64,000 nt of DNA from Burkholderia ambifaria AMMD (lineage in GTDB: Bacteria > Pseudomonadota > Gammaproteobacteria > Burkholderiales > Burkholderiaceae), in the NCBI RefSeq assembly GCF_000203915.1, contig NC_008391.1, forward strand, positions 930,001 through 994,000. The letters are read 5' to 3'. The notes under the pieces are model-generated. The model did not search any database and was not told the origin of the DNA. It was given only the letters and a program-made list of their open reading frames with translations. Shown here piece by piece: positions 34,552-43,696 of this stretch (position 1 is the stretch's first letter; each line of letters opens with the position of its first letter). The position numbers and the translations under genes were made by a program.

Positions 34552-35646
34552 TCACGCATCCGGATCCGGAATCCGGGCCGACTGAATCACGACCAGCGTA
34601 TCACCCGTCTCGATCCGGCACGGCGGATCCTCGTAGAACGACTGAATCTTCCCGCAGCGATCGAGCCCGACGACGATCGCGCCCGGCACGACGTTCGTCA
34701 TGCAGCCGATCTCGTGCGGCAACGCCTCGCGCTCCACCAGCGTCGCCCGCCCGCGCGTCGACAGCATGTCGTTCACGAACGGCACGATGTAGCGGCTATG
34801 CACTGCATCCGCGAGCAGCAGCGCGCCGATCTTCGTCGACGACACGATCACGTCCGCGCCCGCCTGCCGCAACTGCCGCTGATACAGGTTCTCCTGGATC
34901 CGCACGACGATCTTCGTCTCGGGCGCGATGCTGCGCACCGACAGCGTCAGCAGGATCGCGGTCGGATCGTCGGTCACCGAGATGATCACGGCCTTCGCCA
35001 CCCGCACCTGCGCCTGCTGGAGCAGGTCTTCATGCGCGGGATCGCCGAGCAGCCCCGTCACGCCGAGCGCCGTCGCGGCCTCGAGCGCCTGCTGCTGCGC
35101 ATCGATCACGATGATCGTCGACGGATCGACGCCGCTCTCGAGCAGCTCGCGCACGGCGATCGACCCCGACAGGCCGTAGCCGCATACGACGATGTGATCG
35201 GACAGCTGCTTCTGCAGGCGTTTCATGCGGAATTCCTCGATGACGCGCTGGATCACGAACTGATACGCCGTGCCCAGGAAGATGAACCAGATGCCGATAC
35301 GGATCGGCACGATGAAGAACGCATCGATCAGACGCGCGCGCGCCGTGACCGGCACGATGTCGCCATAGCCGACCGTCGCGACCGTGACCATCGTGAAGTA
35401 CACGAGATCGGCGACGTTCATCGGCGTGCTCTTGGTCGAATCGCGCAGGCCGTCGCGATCGAGATACAGCACGAGAAACGCGAGCATGCACAGCGCCACG
35501 ACCGCGCCGAGACGGAACAGCAGCGTGTGGTGCGGCGAAGTCGCGGGGCGCGTGAACAGCGTGCGGGCACGCGGCGCCCGCCACGGATCACGGGTACGAC
35601 GCAGGCGTGAGCGCAACGGGCGACGTTTGGCGGAAGGCGTTGCCAA
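34552..35646 (-). CDS. 2-TM potassium channel with RCK domain
   Basis: A 364-residue inner-membrane K+ channel. A basic N-terminal tail (1-40) precedes TM1 (~45-61), the pore helix and selectivity filter T91-V-G-Y-G-D96, then TM2 (~107-125). The cytoplasmic RCK/TrkA-N domain has the Rossmann motif G156-Y-G-L-S-G161, and a TrkA-C domain ends the protein. This is the Kch/MthK layout. The frame has no competing start. The neighbours (an FAD oxidoreductase and the cyclase) give no functional link. Confidence 0.92.
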   Translation of the reverse strand: MATPSAKRRPLRSRLRRTRDPWRAPRARTLFTRPATSPHHTLLFRLGAVVALCMLAFLVLYLDRDGLRDSTKSTPMNVADLVYFTMVTVATVGYGDIVPVTARARLIDAFFIVPIRIGIWFIFLGTAYQFVIQRVIEEFRMKRLQKQLSDHIVVCGYGLSGSIAVRELLESGVDPSTIIVIDAQQQALEAATALGVTGLLGDPAHEDLLQQAQVRVAKAVIISVTDDPTAILLTLSVRSIAPETKIVVRIQENLYQRQLRQAGADVIVSSTKIGALLLADAVHSRYIVPFVNDMLSTRGRATLVEREALPHEIGCMTNVVPGAIVVGLDRCGKIQSFYEDPPCRIETGDTLVVIQSARIPDPDA

Positions 35647-35749
35647 CGGGGGATTCTCCTGAAGGATGCGGGCTCGATTCTACGACGGGAACATGCGGGC
35701 GCGTCCGTAAGCGGCCGTCCGCTACCGGCCCTCCGCTCCCAGCCCTCCG

Positions 35750-37084
35750 CTACAGCATGCTGCGCGGCCGGACCATCGTTCCGTCGACGAAACGCCGGGC
35801 ACGGAACGCCGACAGATCGAGCGACGGCTCGCCCGTATCGGCCCATTCGGCCAGCAGCCGCCCGACGATCGGCCCCATCGCGAAGCCGTGCCCGCAGAAG
35901 CCGGTGGCGATCGCGAGCCCGGACGGCGTGCCGGGCGCGTCGATCACCGGAATCCCGTCGGGCAGCACGTCGATCAGGCCGCCCCATGCCTCGACGATCT
36001 GCGCGTCCTTCAGCGCGGGAAAGATCGCCTTGAGCTTCGCGAGCGCGCGCGGCGCATGCGCGCGATTCGGCTGCGGCTGCGGATCGCGCGGCTCGATCGG
36101 CCCGGCCGCGCCGCCGATGCGCGCGCAGACATCGCGCCACGCCGCCGCATTCAGATGCAGTCGGAATTTCTCGCGCTGCGACCAGAACTGCGGCCAGAAC
36201 AGACTCAATCCGCGCAGATGGCCGAGCGTCAGGTCGACGTCGACCTGCATGTCGTCGGCAAGATTGATCGTGCCGTTCCTGCGTTGCCGAATGCCGAGGC
36301 CATGCCCCCAGATCGTCGATGCCGACACGTCGGGCAACACGTTGGTACGCATGCAGGTGCCGCGCACGGCCTGCTGCGGCAGCCGGATGCCGACGCCGTC
36401 GAGCAGCCGGAAACTGGTCGCGCCGGCCGCGCAGATCACGCGCCGCGTACGGATCGTGCCGCGCTCGGTCACGACGCCGACCACCGCGCCGCCGGCCGTC
36501 TCGATCGCCGTCACGCCGCAGCCTTCGAAGAAACGCGCGCCGGCTGCGGTGGCGCGCGCCGCGAACGCAGCGGCCACGCGGCGCGGCTCGGCCTGCCCGT
36601 CGGTCGCGGTATACAGCCCGCCGAGCGTGCGCGCTTGCGTCGACAGGCCGCGCACGCGCTCGTCGATTTCCGCGCGCGTGAGCGTGCGCGTGTCGAGCCC
36701 GTGCTCGCGCGCGACGGCGAGCCACGCCTGGAACGACGCCCAGTCGTCTTCGTGGTCCGCCATATAGAGGCAACCGCCCTGCCGCCATTCGAGGTCGAAG
36801 CCGAGCGCCTGCTCGAGCCCTTCCCAGATCCGCATGCCGGCCATCATCAGCGGCACCTCGGCCGACTCGCGGCCCTGCTGCCGCACGAAGCCCCACGCGC
36901 GAGTCGATTGCTGGCCGGCGATGCGCGACTTGTCGAGCACGACGGCCTTCAGGCCGCGCAGGCCGAGGTAGTACGCGGCCGCGCAGCCCATGATGCCGGC
37001 GCCGGCGATCACGATGTCGGCTTCGGCCGGAAACGCCGTGTCGGCGTGCGTCAATGCATCGTGCAGCGGATAAGTTGTCGTCAT
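35750..37084 (-). CDS. FAD-dependent D-amino-acid/glycine oxidase-like oxidoreductase
   Basis: A 444-residue flavoprotein of the DAO superfamily. The N-terminal dinucleotide motif is G28-A-G-I-M-G33, with the adjacent R-I-A-G-Q-Q-S-T-R-A-W-G-F-V-R-Q-Q-G pattern of the YgaF/DadA/SoxB-like oxidoreductases. The C-terminal FAD motif is A-T-G-F-C-G-H-G-F-A-M-G-P. It probably oxidises an amine or amino acid, passing electrons to O2 or quinone; the substrate is unknown. ATG 37084 is favoured; upstream Met codons add polar residues. A LexA box lies 218 bases upstream, on the far side of the divergent gene's promoter. Confidence 0.86.
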   Translation of the reverse strand: MTTTYPLHDALTHADTAFPAEADIVIAGAGIMGCAAAYYLGLRGLKAVVLDKSRIAGQQSTRAWGFVRQQGRESAEVPLMMAGMRIWEGLEQALGFDLEWRQGGCLYMADHEDDWASFQAWLAVAREHGLDTRTLTRAEIDERVRGLSTQARTLGGLYTATDGQAEPRRVAAAFAARATAAGARFFEGCGVTAIETAGGAVVGVVTERGTIRTRRVICAAGATSFRLLDGVGIRLPQQAVRGTCMRTNVLPDVSASTIWGHGLGIRQRRNGTINLADDMQVDVDLTLGHLRGLSLFWPQFWSQREKFRLHLNAAAWRDVCARIGGAAGPIEPRDPQPQPNRAHAPRALAKLKAIFPALKDAQIVEAWGGLIDVLPDGIPVIDAPGTPSGLAIATGFCGHGFAMGPIVGRLLAEWADTGEPSLDLSAFRARRFVDGTMVRPRSML

Positions 37085-37272
37085 TGTTCTCTGTTGGCGT
37101 CGATCCATCCGGCGCATCCATCGACGTATGCGATGGTCGGCACTGGATCATGCTGTCGGGTTCCGGGTGTGGCTTGGGCGAATACGCGGGAAGGCCGGCG
37201 AGCGGTTCAGCCCGCCGGCCGCGGCCCGGCCGCCGGCCATTGTCGCCGATCGGCCGTCCCCATTTTTTCGCC

Positions 37273-37301
37273 TTGACGGCGCTATGTTACCGCGCGATAA
37301 A
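37273..37301 (+). promoter_or_regulatory. Candidate promoter of the SOS-box gene
   Basis: TTGACG (37273-37278) and GATAAA (37296-37301) are spaced by 17 bases. The -35 box is good and the -10 weak. The LexA box starts one base after the -10. Confidence 0.5.
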
Positions 37302-37317
37302 CTGTATATCCATACAG
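37302..37317. promoter_or_regulatory. LexA box
   Basis: CTGT-ATATCCAT-ACAG fits the E. coli/betaproteobacterial consensus CTGT-N8-ACAG exactly, with an AT-rich centre, and is extended to A-CTGT ... ACAG-T. It lies over the probable transcription start, 16 bases before the ATG at 37334, a classic repressor position. Confidence 0.85.
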
Positions 37318-37333
37318 TGTCGCTGCAACAGAA

Positions 37334-37981
37334 ATGATCCTCCCCCCATTCGATCCCCCGAAGCTGAACGATCTCACCGGGTGGTGGACGAAGTGCACCT
37401 ATGCAGACGTGCAGCGCCTGATACTCGAAGTGCAGCACCTTCGCCTGACGCTGTGGGAACTGAAGGCTCATGTCGCGGACGCCTCGCGCCGGATCCGCGT
37501 GCTCGACCCCGGCATGCTCGCGCATGGCTCCGCGCTACGGCGGCTGAATTACCTGCTCGAAAAGGAAATCGCGCGCGCGAATCCGATCGGTCGCTCGCGT
37601 GACGTGTATGCGCCGTTTTCAGACGAGTGGCGCGCGCGCGAGGCACTGCGCTGTGCGTTGCGCGCCGAGCCCGAGCCCGCGGAAGCGGGCACGCTCCCGC
37701 GCACGATTCCGGAATTTCAGCGCGTCACCTGGGCCGAGCTTCGCGATCGCTGGCGTCACCTGAGCGACAAGCAATCGAGCCGTCAGAACATCGAGCAACG
37801 CATGGTGCTCGAGATCGCGCGTCAGCGATCCGTGATTCTCGCGCGGGCAAGGAAACTGGTCGATGCCGCGATCGCCGAAGCGGCTGCAGAGGGAAAGCAG
37901 TTGTTCGCGCTCGATCAACTCCAGCGGCTACTTTCCGTGGAGCGGGAGGACGGCGAGCCGTTCATGTATATGCCGGCGTAA
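37334..37981 (+). CDS. Uncharacterised SOS-controlled protein
   Basis: A 215-residue cytoplasmic protein I do not recognise. It begins M-I-L-P-P-F-D-P-P-K-L-N-D and is Leu/Arg/Glu-rich and mostly helical (for example VQRLILEVQHLRLTLWELKA at ~27-46). There is no signal peptide, TM segment, nuclease or polymerase motif, and no resemblance to SulA, UmuD or ImuA that I can see. The codon bias is normal for the window. A consensus LexA box immediately upstream implies induction by DNA damage. No good Shine-Dalgarno precedes the ATG. A possible role is in division arrest or DNA repair, but that is unproven. Confidence 0.8.
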   Translation: MILPPFDPPKLNDLTGWWTKCTYADVQRLILEVQHLRLTLWELKAHVADASRRIRVLDPGMLAHGSALRRLNYLLEKEIARANPIGRSRDVYAPFSDEWRAREALRCALRAEPEPAEAGTLPRTIPEFQRVTWAELRDRWRHLSDKQSSRQNIEQRMVLEIARQRSVILARARKLVDAAIAEAAAEGKQLFALDQLQRLLSVEREDGEPFMYMPA

Positions 37982-38335
37982 GTCGGTCGCATTCGGCCTG
38001 CAATGGATCAATGATCGCGATGGAGCGCAATGCGCATCTCATTAGTACTTCACAACATAAAAGATCCGCTGCTCGCCATGTAATCAAGGCCCTTACGTCA
38101 TTGCCGTCACGAGACGCCGGCCGCAACGTGTCGACGATCGCCGACTACGAATCCAAGCGCGCGGTCACCGTGTATCGGCTCGCGGACGAAATGCTGAAGG
38201 CGCGATAAGCGAGGCTACGTGCGCACGATCGCGCTCGCGCGCAGCCCGTTGCAAATCGCAACCCGAGATCGATACGGAAGGTCGGAATGCGCGGGTCGCG
38301 TCGGGGCAGCCCCCGCACCACCGGCATCGGTGTGA
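37982..38335. other. Region after the SOS-box gene
   Basis: This 354-base stretch holds one possible small gene (38011-38208); beyond that I see nothing identifiable. Confidence 0.4.
38011..38208 (+). CDS. Possible small hypothetical protein
   Basis: A 65-residue frame starting M-I-A-M-E-R-N and ending R-L-A-D-E-M-L-K-A-R. The second half has strong G/C third-position bias like real genes here, while the first half is AT-rich and no Shine-Dalgarno is visible. It may be a true small gene with a later start or a gene remnant. Confidence 0.35.
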   Translation: MIAMERNAHLISTSQHKRSAARHVIKALTSLPSRDAGRNVSTIADYESKRAVTVYRLADEMLKAR

Positions 38336-38611
38336 TCAGTGTGAATAGCGCATTCGTGCGCGTGCTGCGCGGTCGAACGGCTGGAGCCGAGCAAGCTGCT
38401 CGAGCGACATCGCGACGACTTCCAGCACATGCCGGGCGATTTCGTCGTCCGCCATACCGGCTTTGATGTACTGTTCGATGCTCATCGTGCGGGGCGGATG
38501 GCTGCCCGCGTCGCCATCGACGATGTCGATCCTGGCGGTACGACGCTCCAGCGACAACATGACCCGCACAGTTTTACCGTGAACGACGGTCTGCATGCAC
38601 AACGTGCTCAT
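38336..38611 (-). CDS. Small hypothetical protein (91 residues)
   Basis: A 91-residue soluble protein starting M-S-T-L-C-M-Q-T-V-V-H-G-K-T-V-R-V-M-L. The first half reads as beta strands and the second as helices (S-I-E-Q-Y-I-K-A-G-M-A-D-D-E-I-A). GGGAG lies 7 bases before the ATG at 38611. I do not recognise a family. It is monocistronic, between an unknown small frame and a 69-residue protein. Confidence 0.7.
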   Translation of the reverse strand: MSTLCMQTVVHGKTVRVMLSLERRTARIDIVDGDAGSHPPRTMSIEQYIKAGMADDEIARHVLEVVAMSLEQLARLQPFDRAARARMRYSH

Positions 38612-38894
38612 TCGCAGTCTCCCATTGCGTTGCCGTCAATCGATCGTCAAACGATACCTCACATTGTGGGGAATGAATCTCCAAACTTCCCCGAATATTG
38701 ACAACCGTCAGAGATGAATCGAAGACGGTCACGCGCCGCCATCCGCGAACGGCGCGCGCCGTCCACGCCGCGCAATCGGTGGCGTTCGTCGTGGTTTCGC
38801 TGTGAATGGGGCCGGCCGCGCGGGGGCCGCGGGACTCAACGCGCAGGCACGCGCCGGTCAGGCCAACGTCCGTCTTGCACGGGCGAACGTCGCG

Positions 38895-39104
38895 CTACGC
38901 GTAGCGGCTCAGCCATTCTTCGGAGAATTTTTTCGCATAGGCGACGGCTTCGGCTTCGGTATCGAATTCGCCCAGCTTGCGGAAGGCCGCCTCGCGGCTG
39001 AAACCCAGCTTCGTGACCTCGACCTGGGCGGCGTACTTGCCGTCCTCCGTCACGCGCGGTTCGCAGTTCATCTCGTACCCGCGCATCACAAATTTCTTCT
39101 GCAT
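38895..39104 (-). CDS. 69-residue conserved small protein
   Basis: The sequence begins M-Q-K-K-F-V-M-R-G-Y-E and shows beta strands followed by a C-terminal helix (T-E-A-E-A-V-A-Y-A-K-K-F-S-E-E-W). It is acidic and cytoplasmic, and resembles the other 69-residue protein at 54812-55021 in layout. No Shine-Dalgarno is clear. A start at 39161 (with GGGAG 9 bases upstream) would add 19 residues, but the family-like opening at 39104 is preferred. Function unknown. Confidence 0.7.
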   Translation of the reverse strand: MQKKFVMRGYEMNCEPRVTEDGKYAAQVEVTKLGFSREAAFRKLGEFDTEAEAVAYAKKFSEEWLSRYA

Positions 39105-39640
39105 CGCATCAACGCTTTTTTGAGACGGCGAAATCGTAGCATGGCGCCCCGCCGCGTTCATGCACGCACGCTCCCGAAAAGGTATCCGCAGGGAATTCAT
39201 TAGACTAAACCATCAAACAATCCGCGTATAAGATGCGGTTCCGCCCGACCGCGTGACGCGCAAAGTGATGTAAATATTTGTCGACGGGAAGCGACCTGAG
39301 GGCGCGCTCCGGACCGCGAAACGCCCTGCGCTGGTGCATCCCGCGGGCCGCGTCGTAAGATTAGGCGCCGCCCTGCGAGGAATCGTGTCCCGGCACCGCG
39401 CGATCCGCGCCCGACGGTTGCGAACGGGCCATTGGCGCGCGATGGAAGCCGCCGGGCCGCCGTAACGTCGTGACACACCTTTCACACAAACGCACCTTTC
39501 GCGACATGGAATGGCCGTCGTTTTGCGGTAAAGTTATCTTTTCCGCGCGTGGCCGGTCGGCTCGCCACTGGACGTCGTCAAGACTGTCCGCCGAGACTGC
39601 CGCAAGGCGTCGTTCTGAAGTCAAGATCCGTTCCCGTAGC
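39105..39640. other. Gap upstream of the BetR-type regulator
   Basis: No gene or RNA element can be supported in this 536-base gap. Short antisense frames here lack start signals and protein character. Promoters of the 69-residue gene (minus) and the regulator (plus) must lie inside it. Confidence 0.5.
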
Positions 39641-40495
39641 ATGACCACTGAAGCAATCACCACGGATTCCCTCGCGGTTGCCGAGCGCGTGCGCGAGCTA
39701 ATGACCCGCAACGGCATCGGCAAGCGCCAGCAGACCACCGAGCTGTGCCGCATCCTCGACCTGAGCTTTTCGCAAGGTCACCGCAAGTTGCGCGGCAGCA
39801 GCCCCTGGACGCTCGCGCAAATCAAGAAAGTCGCCGAAGCCTACGGCGAGCCCGCCGCACAACTGTTCGGCGCGCAAACGCTCGACCCCGGCATGGTCGG
39901 CGCCTATTCGCAGGAGGCGGTGCTGTACGCCGGCGTCGCCGAAATTCCGTGCACCGCATGGATCGGTGCGCCGCTCGAAGCGGGCGCGCGCCCCGAGTTC
40001 GTCGCCTATGAACAGAACGGCCGCTGGCGCGTGCTGCGCCATACGGGCGTGCTGTACCAGAACGCCTACGACGTGCACAAGATCGAGATCTATCCGCGCC
40101 GCGCGGAGAGCGACAAGCTCGTCGTCGCGGTGATCGATCCCGACCGCGTCAGCGCGACCGAGCTGTGCCGCTATCTCGAACGGCAGGGTTTCGCGACGGC
40201 CGCGTTCGACGGCCTCGCGCCGTTCGTCGATGCGCTGCAGGGCCAGGCGTTCGACGCGGTCGTCACCGAGTGGCTGTTCGACGGCAGCACGGCCGCCACC
40301 GCGATCAAGGCGGTGCGCACGTCCGACAATCCGGGCGCGCCGATCTTCGTGCTGACGGGCGACCTGCTCACCGGCCGCGCGAGCGAAGCGGACATCAGCG
40401 AAGTGATCCGCGCGTTCGACGTCGTCTGCTACGAAAAACCCGCGCGCATGGCGATCCTCAGCGCCGATCTCGCAAAACGGCTCGCACGCGGGTAA
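39641..40495 (+). CDS. BetR-domain regulator with pseudo-receiver
   Basis: A 284-residue cytoplasmic regulator. The N-terminal BetR-type HTH (~10-75) reads VAERVRELMTRNGIGKRQQT. A middle segment (90-155) is of unknown fold. The C-terminal domain (~160-284) looks like a response-regulator receiver: acidic pair in V-I-D-P-D, T239 in F-V-L-T-G-D, K266 in C-Y-E-K-P, but the phospho-acceptor Asp position is E210 (V-V-T-E-W). It should therefore not be phosphorylated and may be permanently in the active-like state. An upstream frame to 39470 has no coding character. Confidence 0.82.
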   Translation: MTTEAITTDSLAVAERVRELMTRNGIGKRQQTTELCRILDLSFSQGHRKLRGSSPWTLAQIKKVAEAYGEPAAQLFGAQTLDPGMVGAYSQEAVLYAGVAEIPCTAWIGAPLEAGARPEFVAYEQNGRWRVLRHTGVLYQNAYDVHKIEIYPRRAESDKLVVAVIDPDRVSATELCRYLERQGFATAAFDGLAPFVDALQGQAFDAVVTEWLFDGSTAATAIKAVRTSDNPGAPIFVLTGDLLTGRASEADISEVIRAFDVVCYEKPARMAILSADLAKRLARG

Positions 40496-40615
40496 CGCCC
40501 GCCCACTGCGCCGCCCGCCTTCGCATGGCCGGCGCCCGTGCGGCGCAGCGGTCGCGAACAGGTTCCTCAGTACAATAGCCGGACCCTGTTCACGACCGGC
40601 ATCCGCCGCCCCTCC

Positions 40616-42283
40616 ATGGCCCGCCTCATTCCCGACGACTGGAAAAGCCTCGCCGCCACCGGCGCGGCCGAACGCGAGCGCGAGACGCTTGCCGCCCTCG
40701 AACACGCGCTGCCGGACACCTACACCGTTTATCACGGCGTGCACTGGACGCGTGCCGATCAAGGCTTTTCGGTGTTCGGCGAAGCGGCGTTCGTCGTCGT
40801 GAGTCCGGCCGGCCGCGTGCTGCTGATCGAGCAGAAGGCCGGCTTCCTGCGCGAAACGCCGAAGGGGCTCGTGAAGGTCTACCTGCAGAAGGAGCGCAAC
40901 GTCCCGATCCTGCTCGCGCGCACGCAGGAGACGCTGCACCGGCGGCTGACCGCCGCGCTCGGCGCGGGCGTCTACGGCGTCGAGGCGCTGCTGTACTGCC
41001 CCGACTACTCGATCCGGGAGACGGCGATTGCCGGTGTCGCGGCCGATCGCATCGTCGACGCGTCGCGCAAGACGCAGCTCGCGCAGGTGATCCTGCAGAT
41101 CCTGCCCGAGCACGACGAAACGTTGCCGAATGCGGCCAAGCTGCATCATTTCCTCGCGGACGAGCTGGCGCTTATGCCCGACACGAGTGCGCTCGTCGGG
41201 CAGGCCGGCACGCTCGTCACGCGGCTGTCGGGCGGCCTCGCCGAATGGGCGCGGCAGCTCGAGTTCACGCCGTTCCGCTTGCGCGTGACGGGCACCGCGG
41301 GTTCGGGCAAGACGCAGCTCGCGGTGCAGGCGATGCGCGACGCGGTCGCGGCCGGCAAGCGCGTGCTCTACGTCTGTTTCAACCGGCCGCTCGCCGACTA
41401 CATCGCACGCATCGCGCCGCCCGGCGCGAAGATCGCGAACTACCATCAGCTGTGCGACTGGGTGGCGCGCGACGGCGGCTATACGCCCGACTTCGACGTG
41501 CCGGGTGCATTCGAGCGTCTCGAGGCACGCTTTGCGGAAGCACCGATTCCGGAACGCTGGCGCTTCGACGTGCTGATCGTCGACGAAGGACAGGATTTTC
41601 ACGCGCCGTGGGCGACGGCGCTCGAGCGCCTGCTCGCGCCGGACGGGGCCTGGTGGTGGCTGGAAGATCCGCTGCAGAACCTTTATTTGCGCGAGCCCGT
41701 CGCGCTGCCCGGCTGGGTCACGCTGAAGGCGCTGACCAACTACCGCAGCCCGCGCGACCTGCTCGAATTCGTGCGCGACATCGTCGGCCGCGTCGAGCCG
41801 CTCGCGCTGGAACTGCGCTCGGGCAGCCCGTTCGACGGTTCCGATCCGTCGGTGTCGTCATACGGGGAAGACGGCGCATCGGGCGACGCGCTCGCCGAAG
41901 CCTGCATCGACGCGACCAAGCGCGCGATCACGCACGCGCTGTCGCTCGGCTTCCGCAAGCAGGACATCGCGGTGTTGTCGTATCGCGGCCGCGAAAGCTC
42001 GGTGCTCGCGCCGCTCGACCAGCTCGGCCCGCACCGCGTCAAGCGCTTCACCGGCAAGTACGATCTGTTCGGCAACCCTGAATATCGCGAAGGCGACGTA
42101 TTGCTCGATTCGATCTATCGCTTCAAGGGGCAATCCGCACCGTGCGTGATCCTCACCGAAATCGACTTCGACACGCTCGATGCGCGTGCGGCCCGCAAGC
42201 TGTTCGTCGGTGCGACGCGCGCGACGATGAAGCTGCTGCTCGTCGCGTCGGCGCGCTCGGGCGCGCAGCTCACGGGCGGTTGA
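40616..42283 (+). CDS. NERD-nuclease/SF1-helicase fusion
   Basis: A 555-residue protein. Residues ~50-110 resemble a NERD nuclease-like domain with E72-x-K74 in L-I-E-Q-K-A-G, followed by UvrD-like superfamily 1 helicase modules. Walker A is G226-T-A-G-S-G-K-T233, Walker B is V-D-E-G-Q-D (322-327), and the C-terminal motif region is D-S-I-Y-R-F-K-G-Q-S-A. Proteins of this layout act in DNA repair and, in some bacteria (Nhi), in phage defence. The start MARLIPDDW at 40616 is preferred to 40538. Confidence 0.85.
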   Translation: MARLIPDDWKSLAATGAAERERETLAALEHALPDTYTVYHGVHWTRADQGFSVFGEAAFVVVSPAGRVLLIEQKAGFLRETPKGLVKVYLQKERNVPILLARTQETLHRRLTAALGAGVYGVEALLYCPDYSIRETAIAGVAADRIVDASRKTQLAQVILQILPEHDETLPNAAKLHHFLADELALMPDTSALVGQAGTLVTRLSGGLAEWARQLEFTPFRLRVTGTAGSGKTQLAVQAMRDAVAAGKRVLYVCFNRPLADYIARIAPPGAKIANYHQLCDWVARDGGYTPDFDVPGAFERLEARFAEAPIPERWRFDVLIVDEGQDFHAPWATALERLLAPDGAWWWLEDPLQNLYLREPVALPGWVTLKALTNYRSPRDLLEFVRDIVGRVEPLALELRSGSPFDGSDPSVSSYGEDGASGDALAEACIDATKRAITHALSLGFRKQDIAVLSYRGRESSVLAPLDQLGPHRVKRFTGKYDLFGNPEYREGDVLLDSIYRFKGQSAPCVILTEIDFDTLDARAARKLFVGATRATMKLLLVASARSGAQLTGG

Positions 42284-42329
42284 CGCCGCGGCAGGGGCGC
42301 CGGAATGACGACGATCTCGGGCGCCGTGC

Positions 42330-42341
42330 CTGTTGCAACAG
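42330..42341. repeat. 12-base palindrome upstream of the AT-rich pair
   Basis: CTGTTGCAACAG is a perfect palindrome, 132 bases before the start of the AT-rich gene pair, near the compositional junction. It could be a regulator site. Confidence 0.35.
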
Positions 42342-42472
42342 TTGGGAACATTTCGTTCTGCCCGGGCCCCTTGTGCGCTCGCGTTTCGTCCTGTTCCGGC
42401 CATACCCGATGATTTATCCGCTTGCGGCCTGTCACTACGATGTCAGGTCATTCGTTGCAAGCGGAATATTCG

Positions 42473-43696
42473 ATGGCCGACGTAAAAAAAGCGCCGTACT
42501 ACAAGCCGCAAAAGGGATGGTGGGGACCAGAACTGAAGGAGTACAAGGGGCGCCAGGGATGCGTTCCTCTCGAGACTCAAAAGAGCGTGTCGATCGACAG
42601 ACATGCCCCCGGGGAAAAGCCACCACCACCCGCTCGTCTCGATGCGAGTTCTCCAGCCTCGCTGACATCAAAGCAGCCGGCTGCGCGTCAATCACAGCCG
42701 AAGGCTGATCATGCAACGCCTAAAGCGCCGCCGAAACAAGCGGAATCGGAAGTTTGCGAAAATCCGCCGCCTTTCGACCTTCAGGACGTGCCAATTGCGA
42801 TGGACAATTTGGGTTGGAAGGTTTCAGCCAGGCTTGCGCGGATATGGTTTGCAGGGCCTGCGCATACATACAATGACGCGCCGACCTCAACCCAACCATC
42901 GAACGAAGTTGACGTCACCCTTGACTGGGTACTGAAATTCGGAAGCGTCAAGAAAAAATATAAAAGGCTTATCGATAGAGATATTTATAGCGAGCGATCC
43001 ATCCGCGCAGCCACAGATATCATCGAGCCCTTCGTCAAAAAACTTTTTCTCGAACGACATTCAACGCTCAACATCAATACGTCGAGACTTACCGGCGATT
43101 TGCGAAAACTCCACAACGATTGGCAATTCCAGCTATTACCAATAAGAAATTGGGATACCCTCCATAATCTTACTCCCACGGATCTCACGGGGGCACTGGC
43201 CAACTTCAACATCTACGTCGCCATAGGCAACGTAGAAATCTCCTCAAGAGAGAAATATTTCAAATATGAAAAATCCGGAAATTCGTATTGCCTCAACGCG
43301 ACCGGAAAAATCACGCACATTTATCTTTACGTGAAAGATAGTTACTCATTCAACGGAAAGCAATATTTGGGGCACTGGAATAAACGCGGGGTCATTATCG
43401 CCCCGGGAGCGTTACTCACGGAATCAAGCTCACCAAAGCGGGATTCCGATATCGATATTTTGGCAAAGAGCATCAACAAGCCGGTAGATACGCGCAGAAG
43501 TCTGTTTGGAAAATTCAAAGAATCGGACGTCTACTTTCCGGTCTACAACGCAGACTACAATCGTTGGAGAGAAAGACACCGCCGCGGCATGGACTTCATG
43601 ATATATTCCAAACCAGTCTATTTGAAGTTAAATAAACCCATTAACTTTGAGCTTGGCGAGATATGCAGACTAGAGCCATCAAATACATTGGCTTAG
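42473..43696 (+). CDS. DUF6402-like protein in an AT-rich insert
   Basis: A 407-residue protein with a Pro/Lys-rich, poorly conserved N-terminal 90 residues and a conserved-looking part from ~100. There the string D-V-P-I-A-M-D-N-L-G-W-K, W-F-A-G-P-A-x-x-Y, V-T-L-D-W-V-L-K-F-G, D-L-T-G-A-L-A-N-F-N-I-Y and S-Y-S-F-N-G-K-Q-Y-L-G-H-W-N-K-R-G are visible. I recall such motifs from the DUF6402 family (not verified here), of unknown function. Base composition is far lower in GC than its neighbours, so it was likely acquired. GGA 8 bases before ATG 42473 supports the start; an upstream ATG at 42440 is possible. It overlaps the next gene by 34 bases. Confidence 0.75.
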   Translation: MADVKKAPYYKPQKGWWGPELKEYKGRQGCVPLETQKSVSIDRHAPGEKPPPPARLDASSPASLTSKQPAARQSQPKADHATPKAPPKQAESEVCENPPPFDLQDVPIAMDNLGWKVSARLARIWFAGPAHTYNDAPTSTQPSNEVDVTLDWVLKFGSVKKKYKRLIDRDIYSERSIRAATDIIEPFVKKLFLERHSTLNINTSRLTGDLRKLHNDWQFQLLPIRNWDTLHNLTPTDLTGALANFNIYVAIGNVEISSREKYFKYEKSGNSYCLNATGKITHIYLYVKDSYSFNGKQYLGHWNKRGVIIAPGALLTESSSPKRDSDIDILAKSINKPVDTRRSLFGKFKESDVYFPVYNADYNRWRERHRRGMDFMIYSKPVYLKLNKPINFELGEICRLEPSNTLA

